From NCBI GenBank assembly GCA_030141605.1, contig JAQGDQ010000192.1, positions 285,380 through 321,379 on the forward strand: a stretch of DNA of 36,000 nucleotides. The letters are read 5' to 3'. Shown here piece by piece: positions 21,368 through 34,800 of the stretch. The notes under the pieces were generated by a model. It saw nothing but the letters and a program-made list of their open reading frames with translations, ran no database searches and had not been told where the DNA came from. Made by a program: the position numbers and the translations under genes. This DNA comes from Tubiluchus corallicola. Taxonomy: Eukaryota > Priapulida > Priapulimorpha > Priapulimorphida > Tubiluchidae. Each line of letters begins with the position of its first letter. Positions within the stretch are counted from its first letter, which is position 1.

Positions 21368-21845
21368 AAAATCGTTTTATGTATTCTATACAATACCTAG
21401 ACAATGCACAAAATATCTAACAAAAGTTCGCTTCTACACATATTATGTTCATTTTACACATTGCCAAAGTCAATTTACGCATTTTATATAAATCCTAGCT
21501 GTTATACAAAACGTCTAGTAAAGTGTGAAAGAGTTCTGGCAAAAAAATTTATTTCACATTTTTCTCGAAATGCATAGGTGTTATATGAAATGCCTAGGAA
21601 TTTTATAAAATGTCTGAATTTTACACTTTGCTTGTAACATGTACATGTATTTTATTCGCAAGAAAAAATTTGGTTGCAAGTTTTATGTTTTATTTTCGTT
21701 GAATATTTTAACAATGCGATATTTAAAATGGTATTTCATTAACAGCTAAGGAGGATTTTTTCCAAAACTGAGCGAAAAAGGGAGTTATTTTATATTTTTT
21801 AAAGATTTAACTTATTTTGTTTTGCATACATGGCGATATATTAAG

Positions 21846-22041
21846 TTAAGTTAATCTATTCCGCTCCAAAACAGATTTAGGGAATTACATAATTATATGT
21901 CAAATTATTTCATACAAACCAAACGTAGAGCTCATTTCAGTTGTATTAACAAGACTGTCATCAGAAACAAAAATGATTGCAAATTTCGGGCCGACTATAG
22001 AGTGATTATTGCTATTAATCACAGAAAACGTCCTCTGAAAA
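21846..22041 (+). repeat. 196-bp dispersed repeat, copy 2
   Basis: Direct-orientation partner of 17913-18109. Similarity stops sharply on both sides, so the unit is well bounded. It lies just upstream of a mariner-like remnant and could be part of the same element. Confidence 0.8.
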
Positions 22042-22149
22042 TACAACATACAATAAAATACAAAAAATGGTGCAATTAATAGGAGGCGACATACGACCAT
22101 TACGTCCGCTACATGATGCCTCTACATTTTAACTTTTGATGTTTCTTTG

Positions 22150-22400
22150 TCCACTACGGAGACAAACAGCCCTTAAACAGCCCTGACTTAAATCCTCTGG
22201 GTTTTGGTACATAGGAGAGCCAATCTCAGCAGGTGTACTGCGCAAAAAATCAAAGATGTAATAGATGTTACTGAATTAAAAAAAAATTATTCAAGACATG
22301 GCTAAATTTCAGCAAAATGATATTAATTCAGTGTTCGACAATACAGATCAAGGTTTCTCAATGTAATTGAAATGGAAGGCAGATAGAACAAGTTTTCTAA
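22150..22400 (+). mobile_element. Tc1/mariner-like transposase remnant
   Basis: NSPDLNPLG (from 22176) matches the block around the last catalytic aspartate of Tc1/mariner (IS630) transposases. About 130 nt later, in shifted frames, text such as KKIIQDMAKF and NVIEMEGR fits the degraded C-terminus. Stops and frameshifts throughout. Termini not found. Confidence 0.5.
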
Positions 22401-23945
22401 GTTAAATAACAAAAAATATTAAACCCGATTTTGTTTTTCATTTAAACAGTAAATTTTGGAAAATTTCTTTGACTTGCCATGAAACACAATTTTAAACATC
22501 ACATTTGTGAAAAGTTCAGCGAAAATACAAGTAGGAACTTTTCTTTCCTGTAAAATATACATGTATTCAATGTTATTCCGTTAAATTTTCATGCTTTTTT
22601 GGCGCGCAATTTTTATTTTATTGAAGAATTGCAGCAAATGTGTTTTCTGGACGACCCTGTAATTAACCACGGAATCTTCAGCAAAGATCCGACCTTGCAA
22701 CGTTTGTGCAGAAGGTGGATAAAATAAGAGTTCTTTGTGCATGAGAATGTGGATGGAGAGTTTAGTTTTGTATGCAGTTCGGCGTGCTATAACTGGTATT
22801 CAAGACTCAACAGCACAGCCTAGGACGAGTTGTGGCAGGTCCGGATGTAATTTATTACATAGGATAACCTCTAACAAGGGAAAAACGGCTGTAAGTGTGT
22901 TAACTTATGGTAACAATATGTCTGGCAGCTAATTTTCTAATACAAGATGACAATAAATAGGGTCGAAACAGACATACATACACACCGTCAAATCGCGTAA
23001 AAAATGTTTCCCAAAATAATTCACAAATGGCATAATTGCCCAGTATTATAACGATCGAATAATTATATTTTGTATAGCCTAATGGTTTTAACAAACTTCC
23101 TAACAACTTTGATATGCAACTTATGCCTTACTTTCTTTCGCGTTTATGCGTTTTCTTTCGTCATATTTCGACATAATTTCTATATTCATCAGAATTAGAA
23201 CTGCAACTGACTTCACTTGCTCTCATTCCGAGTAGATGGCGCTACAACGACGAAAACGATTAGGTTTATAGGTCTTCTTGAACTTGAATGTTATGAAGCT
23301 ATTAATTTTAACGAAATTTACTTTTACCTATGGTTTGTATCAGTTGTGTGAAAATAAACAGGTGTGAGTCAAATAAAAATATAGCCTCAGCAAAAATTAT
23401 GTTTTATTCAACTTGAAACATTATATCTTTCTGTTATTGCACTTTATACATTATAAGTCTAGTTCACAAGTCAGTTTATTTCAAGTAACGATTAAACAAT
23501 TTCACATTTAAATTTAGCACTTCAATATCATAATTAAGCATAAGCACAGCATATTAAACCATTATATGACATTTAACCCGTACTACTCCCAGAATTATAT
23601 TTTATAAATTGTGTAAAAGGCGTATAATTATAATAATAACTGAAAAGGTAAGCTTGCTATAATAGTAGACGATTCAATTTTATACATGTGTCGTCTTATC
23701 AAACTAACCATGGCTTAATCATCTCAAATATAATTTGTACAAGGAAGTACTGTTTGTAAACAAAGCTTTAAACTTTTAAGAAAAGACATTTAATTTAATT
23801 TAGTACTTGGCTCACGGACCATTTTTGGATACCTGTAATTTGTTACAGTTTTTCATCTTGTTGTTGTAGTATTGACAGCATTTCTTACGCGAGAAAAAAA
23901 TAATTCGCATCATTGACTGAGAGATTAACTGGTGAAAAGTTTATT
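22400..23945. other. Intergenic, no gene seen
   Basis: A GC-richer patch at 22640-22930 holds a 65-codon unsupported frame. The rest is AT-rich with no recognisable signal. Confidence 0.35.
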
Positions 23946-24014
23946 TTTCAGCCAGAATTTGAACCGGTGTCTCTCACTTACAGGGCAGAAACTATCAATA
24001 CAGAACTACCGAGA
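23830..24014 (-). mobile_element. tRNA-derived SINE
   Basis: On the minus strand the head resembles a degraded tRNA: a D-arm-like GGTAGTTCTGTATTGATAG, an anticodon-arm-like CTGCCCTGTAAGTGAG, and a near-perfect B box GGTTCAAATTC (23955-23965). A non-tRNA body with CTCGCGTAAGAAATGCTG follows. A true tRNA is excluded because the acceptor and anticodon stems do not pair. The 3' limit is a guess. Confidence 0.5.
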
Positions 24015-24029
24015 ATTTGTTCCCATTCT

Positions 24030-26600
24030 AATCCCTTTATGAAAAACTTCTTAATTTAAATTTGCCATCAAGTCTACGGAATATAAGTAACGCAAACATA
24101 GAGGAAAGACCGTGTATATATGCATAATTTTGATGAAAAGTAATTAGCTTTACTGTAATGTATTTCTGTGTTAGGCTTATTGTTGTTCTGTGTAATCCAA
24201 AAGCTTCGCACTAGGGAGAGCATCAGAATTAATTAAGCAATACTGCAAGGACAATACTGATTGGCCACAGATATAAATAACTCCTTAGCACAGTAATAAC
24301 TACAAAATTAATCTATCCGCCCTTCTTGAACACAAGCCATGGTAAAGATACAGTTTTGGTCTGTAAACATCAAAGTAACGCGACTTCGTCAAGCTGATGT
24401 ATGACACAGAACCTCGAATTGGCTCTTGATCGGTCTGAGTAGGCATACAGCTATCGTAGCAAAAATAAATGACTGGTTGGCAAGATTTCTTTGCCTTCCG
24501 AATCCAATTCGTTTAATTGCAGTACCCGGATCACAATATATTCATGGCTAGTATTACCATCACCACCGTGACATAGTCGCTTAATTGCAAATTTGAGAGT
24601 AGTAGAAATAATTGTAGGATGCACGAACTATATTATTCCCACGGAAGAAAAACGCCAGGAGGCTACAATAAATAAAAAAATCTGACAGATAAGGAGGTGA
24701 CTAGCAAAGTCCCGTATCCATCCTTTTGAAAAAAATTGGGAGTTTACATATCTCGAGGAGGGCTTTACATTGAAAAGCAAGGTATTAGCCAATAAATGCA
24801 ATTTCATCACTATTTCAACTGTCTCTTTTACAAGAACTTGCAAACCCTACAGTCTTCCCTTGACAGGGACCTGCAAACATGCTTATCTTCATTTTTGATG
24901 GTGCCTGATTGGTTAAGTCATGCCATTTGCTCAAATTGTGAAGTTAAATTACACGTAGATTAGTATGATTCTGTTTTTGCAAAAAAATCTTATTACGTTG
25001 TAATTAATATTATCATAATGGTCGTCATTATCATAATAATCTCAACTTGTCATCACCAGTAGCAGCAACAGCAGCAGCACCATCGATCACAATTCATGTC
25101 ATAATCACTGGCACTATGTCATCATCATCATAACTACATTTTTTATTAATGGGCTAGAGATTTTGCCAAGTTAGTTTTTTAAAGATCTATAATTTGAATA
25201 GCATTTTAAATTTTGTAAGTTTTAATTTAAATGAAAGCTTAGGCTTTGAGTTCTTCTTGACTATTTTAATTTCTTCAGAATTTTAATTTTCTCGAAACTT
25301 TCAAAAATTGCAAGTTTTTAATTTGTGTGATGTGAGATAAATTATATTTTAAAGGGTGGAATACTGATCTTTGTTTGTCTTAGTAATTATAGTAGTTACA
25401 GTGGTAGCTAACTGCAGCAGTTACGTATCTACGAAAAAAAAACTTGCAAACTCACCAAACTAATAGTGGAAGGTATACCAAAGTATACCATCTTCAACTT
25501 TTATTGTTCTGTAACATCGCTCAGATTTCAAACTTTTCTCAAAAAAGGCTTAAAATAAGTGAAACAACCTAGTTATTATTCCTGAACACTTACAAACAAA
25601 CACAAAGAAGTTATTAGTTGTAAAACAAAAACGAAGGTTTCTCTTCAAACTTGTTTACTTTTAGATACGTGACTTTGCAGGTCACCTCATCAGATGTCGA
25701 AGATAAATTATGAGTGCTATTACTGAATGTCGCTATTATTTTAGTTGTCCCTTGTGAAAAAGAACAGCAGGCCGAAATATAACAACAATTTGATGAAATG
25801 GTTAATACACATCACGTGCCAAGTAGATGGAAATATCATGGTAAAATAAATTAATGAATGCGATGAAGAAAAGTTTTATCATCGAATTTGCTGCTAATTC
25901 AATAACGACAATATTAAAGGAAGTGAATTTATTTGTAATAACTTCCAGAATGTTATTCGAACGGTTACAGTATTGTATAACTTGTCTCACGAGGCAAATC
26001 ATCAGTCAATTTGTACATGTACATTATAAGAAATATACTTAATTTTATTTTATGTAATGAATAGTATTATAAGCCGCAAGCTGTATGAAATGCACGTTGA
26101 CAGTACCCAAAAAACTGCCAGTCATTATAGCATGACTTGTGATCATTCACAGCCAGTCGTTACAGCATGAAAACGAGAACCGTAAGACTGATATATTTGT
26201 CCTGCAAGTTATCTTAAAAACATTATAATTAATGTACCCTGCAAACAGAAACGACGTGGTAATTATTGTATGGTCAAGAAATTTCTAAAACGTGAAGTTA
26301 TCTATTGTGTTTCACAGAACGGTGCTCTGACCGAAGGTAGCAGTCCAGAAGTTTAGCTAAACTTCACGAAATACTCTTCATTTAATAAGAACCTAAGGCG
26401 GACACTGTCACAGGCTCCTTATTTTGTTGACCATGAAACGGTATTTTCTTTGACGTGTAATCGCGTTCTAGAACTACAGGTTCATGTTATGGGCAATTTA
26501 GTGTGAAAGTATCAGTGCAAATACAATTATAGATAGTATAAGATTTCAATAAGCCAACAACCGGCGATCAGTGGCATTAACCGTTTTAGGTAACTTTTGG
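24030..26600. other. Intergenic, no gene seen
   Basis: Holds an ATC/CAG low-complexity patch at about 25010-25135 and otherwise AT-rich sequence with short frames only. Confidence 0.4.
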
Positions 26601-26853
26601 TTGGGTGCTTGCGCAATAAACGTGAACAAATCGAAATTGATCACGTGTCACATTCCAACCAATGCTTTTCGTCCACATTCGTCGAGACTGTGAATGTTGC
26701 GTTGCATTTTCAACAGTTTCAACTTCACTTTTTGTGAATTCGCGTCCGTTCACTTCACTTGTTATTGAGTCTTAGTGGTGGTTCAGATGGTGTGTTAACA
26801 GTAGATAGTGTTGCTCTGTCAAGGGTAGAAAGGAAATTTGCAAATAGCACCAG
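26600..26853 (+). promoter_or_regulatory. Probable SERCA promoter and non-coding exon 1
   Basis: A CCAAT motif (26657) lies in a slightly GC-richer block. It ends in the strong donor CAG|GTAAGG, with the last exon base at 26853. The next good acceptor on this strand with coding behind it is 28686, so this is the likely 5' UTR exon. If transcription starts upstream of 26787, a four-codon upstream ORF (ATG GTG TGT TAA) is present. The start site is not determined. Confidence 0.4.
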
Positions 26854-28686
26854 GTAAGGACGGTATTTGAATTTAATGGCCTAGTAAATATGGGCCTGTG
26901 TGGGAACGATTGCCCTGTGATCACTTGCTTGTAAAATTTTTAAATCGGGTCACCTGAAAGTCGAACCAAAATTTTCTTGCTTATAATATAAATGTCAGAC
27001 CAGTTGAGCCTGATTTGATAATGTGAAATACAGAATAATTATCTGAATCTTATGCTTACTTGTACGTTTGTGTGTGTTACTGTTGTAACAAAGGTCGCAG
27101 CTATTGTGGACATTAATAATTCGTTTAATCCCGGAAATGCGGCTGTATTAGCATTTTTGCTATTTCATTTTATCCACTTTACTAAAATGCTGTAACTGAG
27201 AAGTCGTGCAGTGGCACCGTGTGAATAGAGGAAGGCCATACCATTAGAACATTTTGTTCCTATTAAGCCAACATGGGATCTATGAATATAAATTTAGATG
27301 GATTTTGCTGCCAGTGCTTACCATGGTATCAAGACGGGCCTGGGCTAGAGCTAAGCCCAAGGTTAATTATATAGCTGTCCATTAAAAACAATCCTTTCCT
27401 TAGAATTAAAATTCCTTCCCTGGAAAGCAAGGACTTCCTGGTTGAGAACGAGTGTCCTAGAGTTTAATAAATAAATAAAAATACTGTTATGTGCTTATGC
27501 TGAGCTATGACAAAAAATTGTTTCTTGAACTCACTCTAGATGATAAATGTCTAGTCGTTAAACTGCACCAATTGTCATTATGTATATATGCTAAGTTTAC
27601 CGTATGTTTTTTGCATGGTACAACAGGTTCATTTTCCTTTATATTATGTGTACATATGCACTTGCTTGTCACAGTAACAAAAAACAAATTAATCATTGCA
27701 AAACATGAAGCTAGCACAAATAACACCACAAGTCTTGAGCCCACACACATACATGTGCACTGCTTTGTTACGTAATGAAATCAATTGTGATAAATCTGAA
27801 GAGCAATTTAATGAAAAATTCTTCAAACAATTTTGTTTCAAGTTTGTTCAACTTTGATATTATTTCAGCATCAGTTGTCTTGAGCAAAAGCATTCTGGCA
27901 GGCACTTTCTGTAAAAAAATTGTTCAATATTTGCACAACTGCCGGTTCGTTTCTATCAGTTGATTCATGTTTTCATGTTTTTGTTGGCAGTGCACACCTC
28001 GCTTAAACAGTGTCAGCTCTAGCGTAGAAATGATTATCGCACAACTATGGAATCGATATTAAATTCCTGAACGGAAAAACAGCCTGTTGTTGAGGCTAAA
28101 AACTCGATTTTCTTAACTTTACACTGTTGTTCAATGGCAAGATGCATTATCTTCGGCTCCTTCATGCAAGCACATGTAATGACATGTACATTAAAGGTTT
28201 CTCCTGATCATGATCATGTGCCATGAAAATGTTCACCACGAGCAGGAAAACTTTTGATATCCATGTTCTACGTGTTTTGCGTACTAAGTTGGTAATGAAT
28301 GGCAAAAACTAATGACAAAACCAAAAAAACGTCGTATAATTCACACGAAAATCGAAATGCAATTGTATGGAATCTGAAATTGTTAGTTAAAATCTAAATA
28401 CAATCGAAAAGCGCACATTGATATCTTTTGCACTCTAGTACGTACGACATTTCATAGTTGGTCGAAGTGATTGCTGCAAGCTACTTGGAACTGTGAATGC
28501 ACTTGAATAGAAAGAGGAGTTTATTGAAAAGTGGCCGTGCTTTGCATGCTTTTGCCTTTACATGTTTTAGGTACATGCAACCAAATATGAACAAAATCTG
28601 TAAACACATGATTTTGTTTAAAACAATTGTGGACAACTATGTCCATGTACCATAAATACAAAAATTCAAATATTTTTTTAATACAG
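26854..28686. other. Putative SERCA intron 1
   Basis: Donor GTAAGG, acceptor TATTTTTTTAATACAG. Contains a retroelement-like AATAAATAAATAAAA tail near 27465. The frames in it are unsupported. Confidence 0.4.
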
Positions 28687-28834
28687 GGCAGGTCACCTGT
28701 ATAACCCCTGGAAGCCATGGAGGCAGCACACACCAAGAGTCCCCGGGAAGTTTTAGATTTTTTCAAAGTGAATGAAGAAACAGGACTAAGCCATGAACAA
28801 GTTCAAGAATACCAAGAGAAATATGGTCCTAACG
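28687..28834 (+). CDS. ATP2A: First coding exon of a SERCA-type Ca2+-ATPase (partial gene)
   Basis: The exon begins with 30 nt of 5' UTR after TTTTTTTAATACAG. Coding runs 28717-28834: 39 codons plus one base before the perfect donor GTAAGT. The start MEAAHTKSPREVLDFFKVN and the following GLSHEQV...EKYGPN are the highly conserved N-terminus of sarco/endoplasmic reticulum calcium pumps (P-type ATPase, cation-transporter N domain, start of the actuator region). These pumps move cytosolic Ca2+ into the ER. The phase-1 leftover G fits the Glu that follows GPN in the family (GPNELP). The ATG context GCCATGG is strong. Only about 4% of the roughly 1000-residue protein is here; the rest lies beyond the window. 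Confidence 0.95.
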
Positions 28835-31800
28835 GTAAGTTGCTGTAATAATATACGAAGTTAGGAAAAGAGAAAAATGAAAGGCAAATATTTTCTGTTG
28901 AAGCAGTAGCTACTTAATTGTTTATTTGTGTAACTGCACTATAATTTGACGTACTATTATGTTTGCTGGACGACTGAACTTTGGGTTTGTCTGGCTAATC
29001 TCTGCCCACTTATTTATAAAATTATTGTACATGTAGCAATATAATTTATTTAATTGTGCCTTTTGACTTATTATCAGCATCACTAGAACTTGCCGGCTGT
29101 TACAGGCCTTTGACGCTTTTCATTATCTAGTAATACAAACAGAGCTCACAGTTTAGCGGGATGGCTACCTCTTTCTGTGTGGCATTTTGGAAAAATTTTT
29201 AATTTTGGTGTTTATTCTCTGTCATTTGGCAAGGTTATCTAATTTTCATCTTCAGTTTTCATTTAAAAGAGGAAAAGAGGCAGACACAAGTATGGTGAAG
29301 AGTGGGTAGATATCTATAGGCATACGTATGGTGAAGAGTAGGTGTAGATAAGGGAGGAATGCACATTCAGACATTTGGCTTTTTTGTCTGGTTGTACATA
29401 AGGTCATGGTGACCTTATATACTTTCTATATATTTTTATGCGAACGATGATAATAGCTATATGTAATAGCATATTGATTATGCATTTTGATTATGCATGT
29501 CAGTATTATAGCATTCTACACATTAATTGTCTGTCTGACAGTTGAGTTTATGTTGTTAAAGTAGCTAGATGCTAGAGGCTATATGTGGTGTAAAAGTTTC
29601 GCACAGTCTAGGATTCAGTTATGTACAGTAAATGGTACATTTGACAACGTTTTTAAGTGGAGTAATGAATACACTTTGAAACTGGAATGTCGCCTGCTTT
29701 TCTGAAGGCTAAATTTTATACATTAAGTTTAAGTGGTGATCCTAAGGCTATAACCAAACCTTGGTAATGTTTTGGCCAGGGGCCACAGAACCTGACTATT
29801 GACGTCACATTCACGTCATTCTAAGCAGGTGTGCCATTAAAGTGACATTTATGTCTGTACCACCAGAGGAAATAAATATGCTCGTGGAAAGTGTAAGAAG
29901 TTACATGTAACTTTTGTTCGCCTTGGAAACGATGTAAAAGTAAATTTGCATTGTATAGGCTGCAGATACGTGTGTACAGTGTATAGTCACTTTAATGCCA
30001 GAGATTTCAGATTTTTGTCAAAATTTAAGCACAAATTAAAAAAGGAGATTTTATATTTTCCTTTTATTTGAAGTTATATCATACACTGTTTTTTGCAGCA
30101 ACATCCAACTTACTTCACAATTTACTTCTAATTGTCCACATCTAATGCTTAGCATCCTACAGGTACTAATTAAGCGTACGTTTTTTAGAACTGATGTTAT
30201 ATGTAATTCCACTTCGTGAGTAGCAAAAAAGGTGAAAAGTGAAATTCATGTCAAAAGTCCTCAACTTCAGGGATTGATGAATATGTTGACACAGTGCTTG
30301 TGAACATATTATAGTTTGGTGGAATAGCCACCAACTCACTTACTATGATGTTAGACTGGGGCATGGAAGGTTGTAAACTAAGTTCAGAATGTATTATTTG
30401 ACAGAACTTTGTAGTTTTTTTCTTGTAAGAGCATCTAAAAGTTTGAATATTTGTCTGAACAGGTTTTCATTAAAAATTATAGTCTGTCTGACCTTCTATT
30501 AAGTATTTCCTGGCCCGATAAGCAATGCTGCATTACGTTCTGGAATGGACAGATGATTTCTTTCTTCTTTTGTTTTTATAAAACCACCAGTGGAGCAGTG
30601 AGAAATAACCTTAGTTTGCTTTAGCACCTAAAAATGTGTTACTATCTTTGACTTTATACACAGCAAAAACACACTTGGCTTCTTAGCTACTGTTTATAAA
30701 CAACTTTGTTGTACTGGTCCTAAATTCAAATGATGTTTTCAAAACCACAAACGTCAGAAAACATGATTTAAACCAGGTCCAAATTTATTGGAATGCTCAG
30801 AAAATTTTTGTGGTTTCTTATTTTGCTCTGCTGCAAATACAGAACGAATTCTGCTTTCTAGCAACTTGCTGTATCATTTACAGGTTAAACCGTAACTGCT
30901 GTGGCTGTGGCAAATATGTGGTACATTGCCTATCATGCGCCTTGCTGGCCATTGGATAGGCGTTCACACTTTGCATGAATGATTCTTGACTACGTGGGTT
31001 GAAGGTTGAGTTTAACCATCATATTGTTTATCCTATAGAGGGAGGCTGCGTATACGTGCAGCACCTGGCTAAGATAGCTCTGCTGGCTTTCCTAAGTTTC
31101 ATTAGAGGAATTTACTTGATGATGAGCTAGGCTTTGGTCAGGCTACAAACATTGTGTTAATTAGGTGCTGCTGTTGAACACTGAATTCCAGCTTGCACTG
31201 TGCCAAAGCCCGCAGTCTATAAAAAATTTTGGAAGGAGTTTACAATTCACAACACAATTTAAGTACCATAACTCTAGCCCTAACCGTAAACCTAATCTGC
31301 TTCACAAACTAATTTCTTGTGTGCGGGGAATTGTAAACGTTAGCCAAAATTTTAACTTGACGTACTTGATTCATCAACTTTAATGTGATTCTATTTTTAT
31401 TATTTTGCAATTGTTTATGTTATATGGTATTCTCGTTTTTGTAGTAAGTGCAACTGTGTAAGCCAGTTTTTTTATTTTGGTTAAAGCACTGTTAACCAGG
31501 AAATTGTTCTACCATCAGTTGTTTTTACTCCATAATTATACCACAGTTTTTTTTTGCTTTCTGTGTTAGACTTTCTCCCTCCTGTGTTTTATGTATATAC
31601 GAAGTTCTGTATTTGGTAGGTATTGTTGTAAAATTGTGTTTGTGTTTATTGTAAAAGTGCAATATTGTGTTTATGTTGACCATCATATATCATCAAACTG
31701 GTTTAGGAGTAACAAATTATCACTGAATGCTTCCCAAATTAAATATGTTGTTTTTAGATCAAGAAACAAGAGAATGCCAAAATTTAACATTACAAATTGA

Positions 31801-34800
31801 AAATAGCAACATTCAACAAGTAAAACAAATTAAATTCTTAGCTATTATCATACCTGAATACTTAGAACAAATATCTCTTATATCAGACTCAAAATTGCTA
31901 AAAATATAGGCATCATTGTTACCGTGAACGTAGTATTATGCAATTAGAAAATTTAATTAATTGAATATTGCAGTGCTTATGTATGAATGCAGTAATAGAC
32001 TATTTCCTACATTGTTTTGCAAATCCAGTCAAATTGGCATCTAAGAGACATTATAATGGATATAATCAATACATTGTGCCTTTCTGTAGAACCAGCATAT
32101 AGCTAAAACTTTTTTTATAATATTTCAATGACCAAAAGTCTGGAATGAGATTGGTTAATCTACAAAAAATAGCAGATGCATTACTAGATTTTAAAAATGC
32201 TAAAAAATCAACTTTGAATAAATACCATTGAGTAGTCAAAGTTTCTAGCAATAGTGCTCACAGTAGTGGCAAAACAATCCAAGTATCTTAATCCAATTAT
32301 CTTAATTCGTGTACTCACATGCCTACTATAATGACTAATGTTTTAGGAAATAATAGTCTTTGTATCTTTTACGTCATAAGCGAACTTTATTCATTATATT
32401 ATTCCACTCAGAAACACTAAATGTTTTCTTTGTCACAGTATCACCTCATAATTTTCAGTTTATTTTCCTTATTTTTTTTACTTTCACGCGATATGACAGT
32501 CTAACAAGCCCTGTTTTTTGATTGCCGGCAACACATTTACATTTATCTATAGGCAAATATACTGTGAGGCGTTTCTTGTACAGAAACAATAAAAATAATT
32601 TGTATTGTGTTCATTGTAGCCCTTTCATTGTATTTTTGTACACAAAATTAATGTAAATGTGTTATGTCGCTTATTTTTAAGATTTTTCTGGCTAGCGCCA
32701 ATCAGTCTTTGCGTGCTGGTCTCAACCCAGCTAAAGTAAAATTATTTGTGGAATGCAATGTATGCAAGTCTGAGAGTGGAAGAGATCTTTGCATAGCACC
32801 TACGTAAACTCATCAAAATCGTCTATATAGACATCAAATATGGGAATGTTAATACAGAAGATATTAATGCATTAATACAGGATTAGCAACTTCCACATTC
32901 AGGTGAGGGAAGTAGGTTGTCCTAAACTGATTAATAAAAACGCTCAATGGCAGAAGTAAAACATTAGGTTAGGAGGACAGTGGTTTTTAGTTTACAGCTT
33001 ATGCTAAACTAGGTGACAAGTTGGTTTTTTAGCTATATTGGTTGTAGTGTAGGTATCTCATTTTTTCTGCAAATACACTAACAGTTGTCTTGTAAATGTA
33101 AATTAATTTGCTGCTGATTATATGGAGATTTAAAGCAAAAATTAGATGAAAACGGACGAGAGCTGTGATATAATATTAATGTCTTATCCTTCCATCTTAT
33201 ACATTGGAGAGTAAAGAGAATTTAAAACGTATTGCACAAATACATTGCACTAGGTAACAATTAGCAGTCTGCATCCTTATCCAGCAGTGCTAACATTTTG
33301 CTATCTGTATTATTTTACAAATTTTTGATATTGTCGATGGTTTCTAATGTGCGTTAAGTAGATGCTGTGTTAAGAATTCTTCCACTGCATACTTTACATC
33401 CCGCAAATTATTTTACTGATTGGGGTGGTGTGCACGTACCTAGAGACTGATTGGTATTAGCTGCAAAAATGCTGTAAACCAAGAGCAGTCTACTGGTGTT
33501 GCAATGAGGCACATCTTTCCGTTTAAGTTTTCTGCATGCAATGAGACCATTGAGACCACTGAGTTAATCTTAGATAAAAGTGAGTTTAACCAAACTCAGT
33601 ACATGTAATTAATTTAATGTCTGTGTGAGATAAAAGATGTGGGCAGCGGAATGCATTGTAAGCGTCGAAGATGCAGATACACAGGTAGCCTAACGTCTGC
33701 ATCATTGGCAAAAGGAGAAACAGATGTTCATTGAATGCAAATTTATTACCTATTATCTTCTCTTATAATCTAAACAATTTCTGTGCTATAAATTTTCATC
33801 ACTCAAGTCTCTTTTTTTACAAATAGATATATTTTAAACTCAGATAAAACTATACAGTTAGACATTTTGGATCTATTACAATAAAATACATCGTCCTTTG
33901 AATCTTTTAAGTAAAAAAAGAAAACTTAATTTAAATGTTTTTTCTGAGTGTAACAATAAAAAGCTGATGCGAGCACTATATTACTCTATCTTCTTCGTTC
34001 TGTCATTCTGATTTCAACTTTTAAATGCTGAAATTTTGTTTACAGTCAACAAATTTTCATGTAATTTATCTTATCGTTTCTTAATGTTTACCATTTTGAT
34101 TGTAAAATGAGTGGATGGCTTGCTTAAATTACATTACACTAACTTTAGCCAACTTACATTCAGTTTTATGCAATGTTAGTCAGTTATTTACTGTTTAGTA
34201 CATACATTAATAACTGACTATGTGTTTTAGTTTTAAAAACGAAAAAATTCAGATATTTGGTTTGAAAAGTACTCCTATAACATAGAGCTGGGCAAAATAA
34301 AAGTCACTTAGTAAACGTTTCCAAGAAGCCAACTCATTTGGGTAATACAAGAAGCCAGTGTGCACTGAGCTGGTAACACAATCCAAACCCTAGACTTTGT
34401 GACCTATTTTCAGCCACCTCTCAGCACGAAGATTTACCCTGTGGCATGCATTCGTAGCACTCGCAAAGTACATGAATAAAAGTGGTTACGAACCTACTGT
34501 ATTTATTCAACTAGCGGGGTTTCATTTAACAGTGTTACAGGAAATATGCAGGGCTGGTGTTAAAACATTTACAAACTTCTCTTCGGTAATAGCCACTATC
34601 AAATCATCAGTTTATTATAAGGAGTAAATACCTACTGTCATCGAGGCATCAGTATTCCCATAAAATGTTTAAAAAATTGGAGTCAGAATTCGTGTGCTGC
34701 TACCGTTGTCATTTCAAAGAAATATAAATTTTAGTTGTTTCAGATAATTCGAAATAAAGTACTGAATAGACTAGCCTTGTTGCATTTGTGAAAGATACAC

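Noticed and set aside
21162-21491. 109-codon plus-strand frame
   Set aside because: Mostly lies within the MITE-like element and its flank; no supporting signal.
23948-24014. Functional tRNA gene on the minus strand
   Set aside because: The B box is good, but the acceptor and anticodon stems do not pair; a SINE head explains it better.
32888-32915. SERCA exon encoding E-L-P near 32889
   Set aside because: No AG directly before AACTTCC, and the frame soon reaches a stop without family residues.
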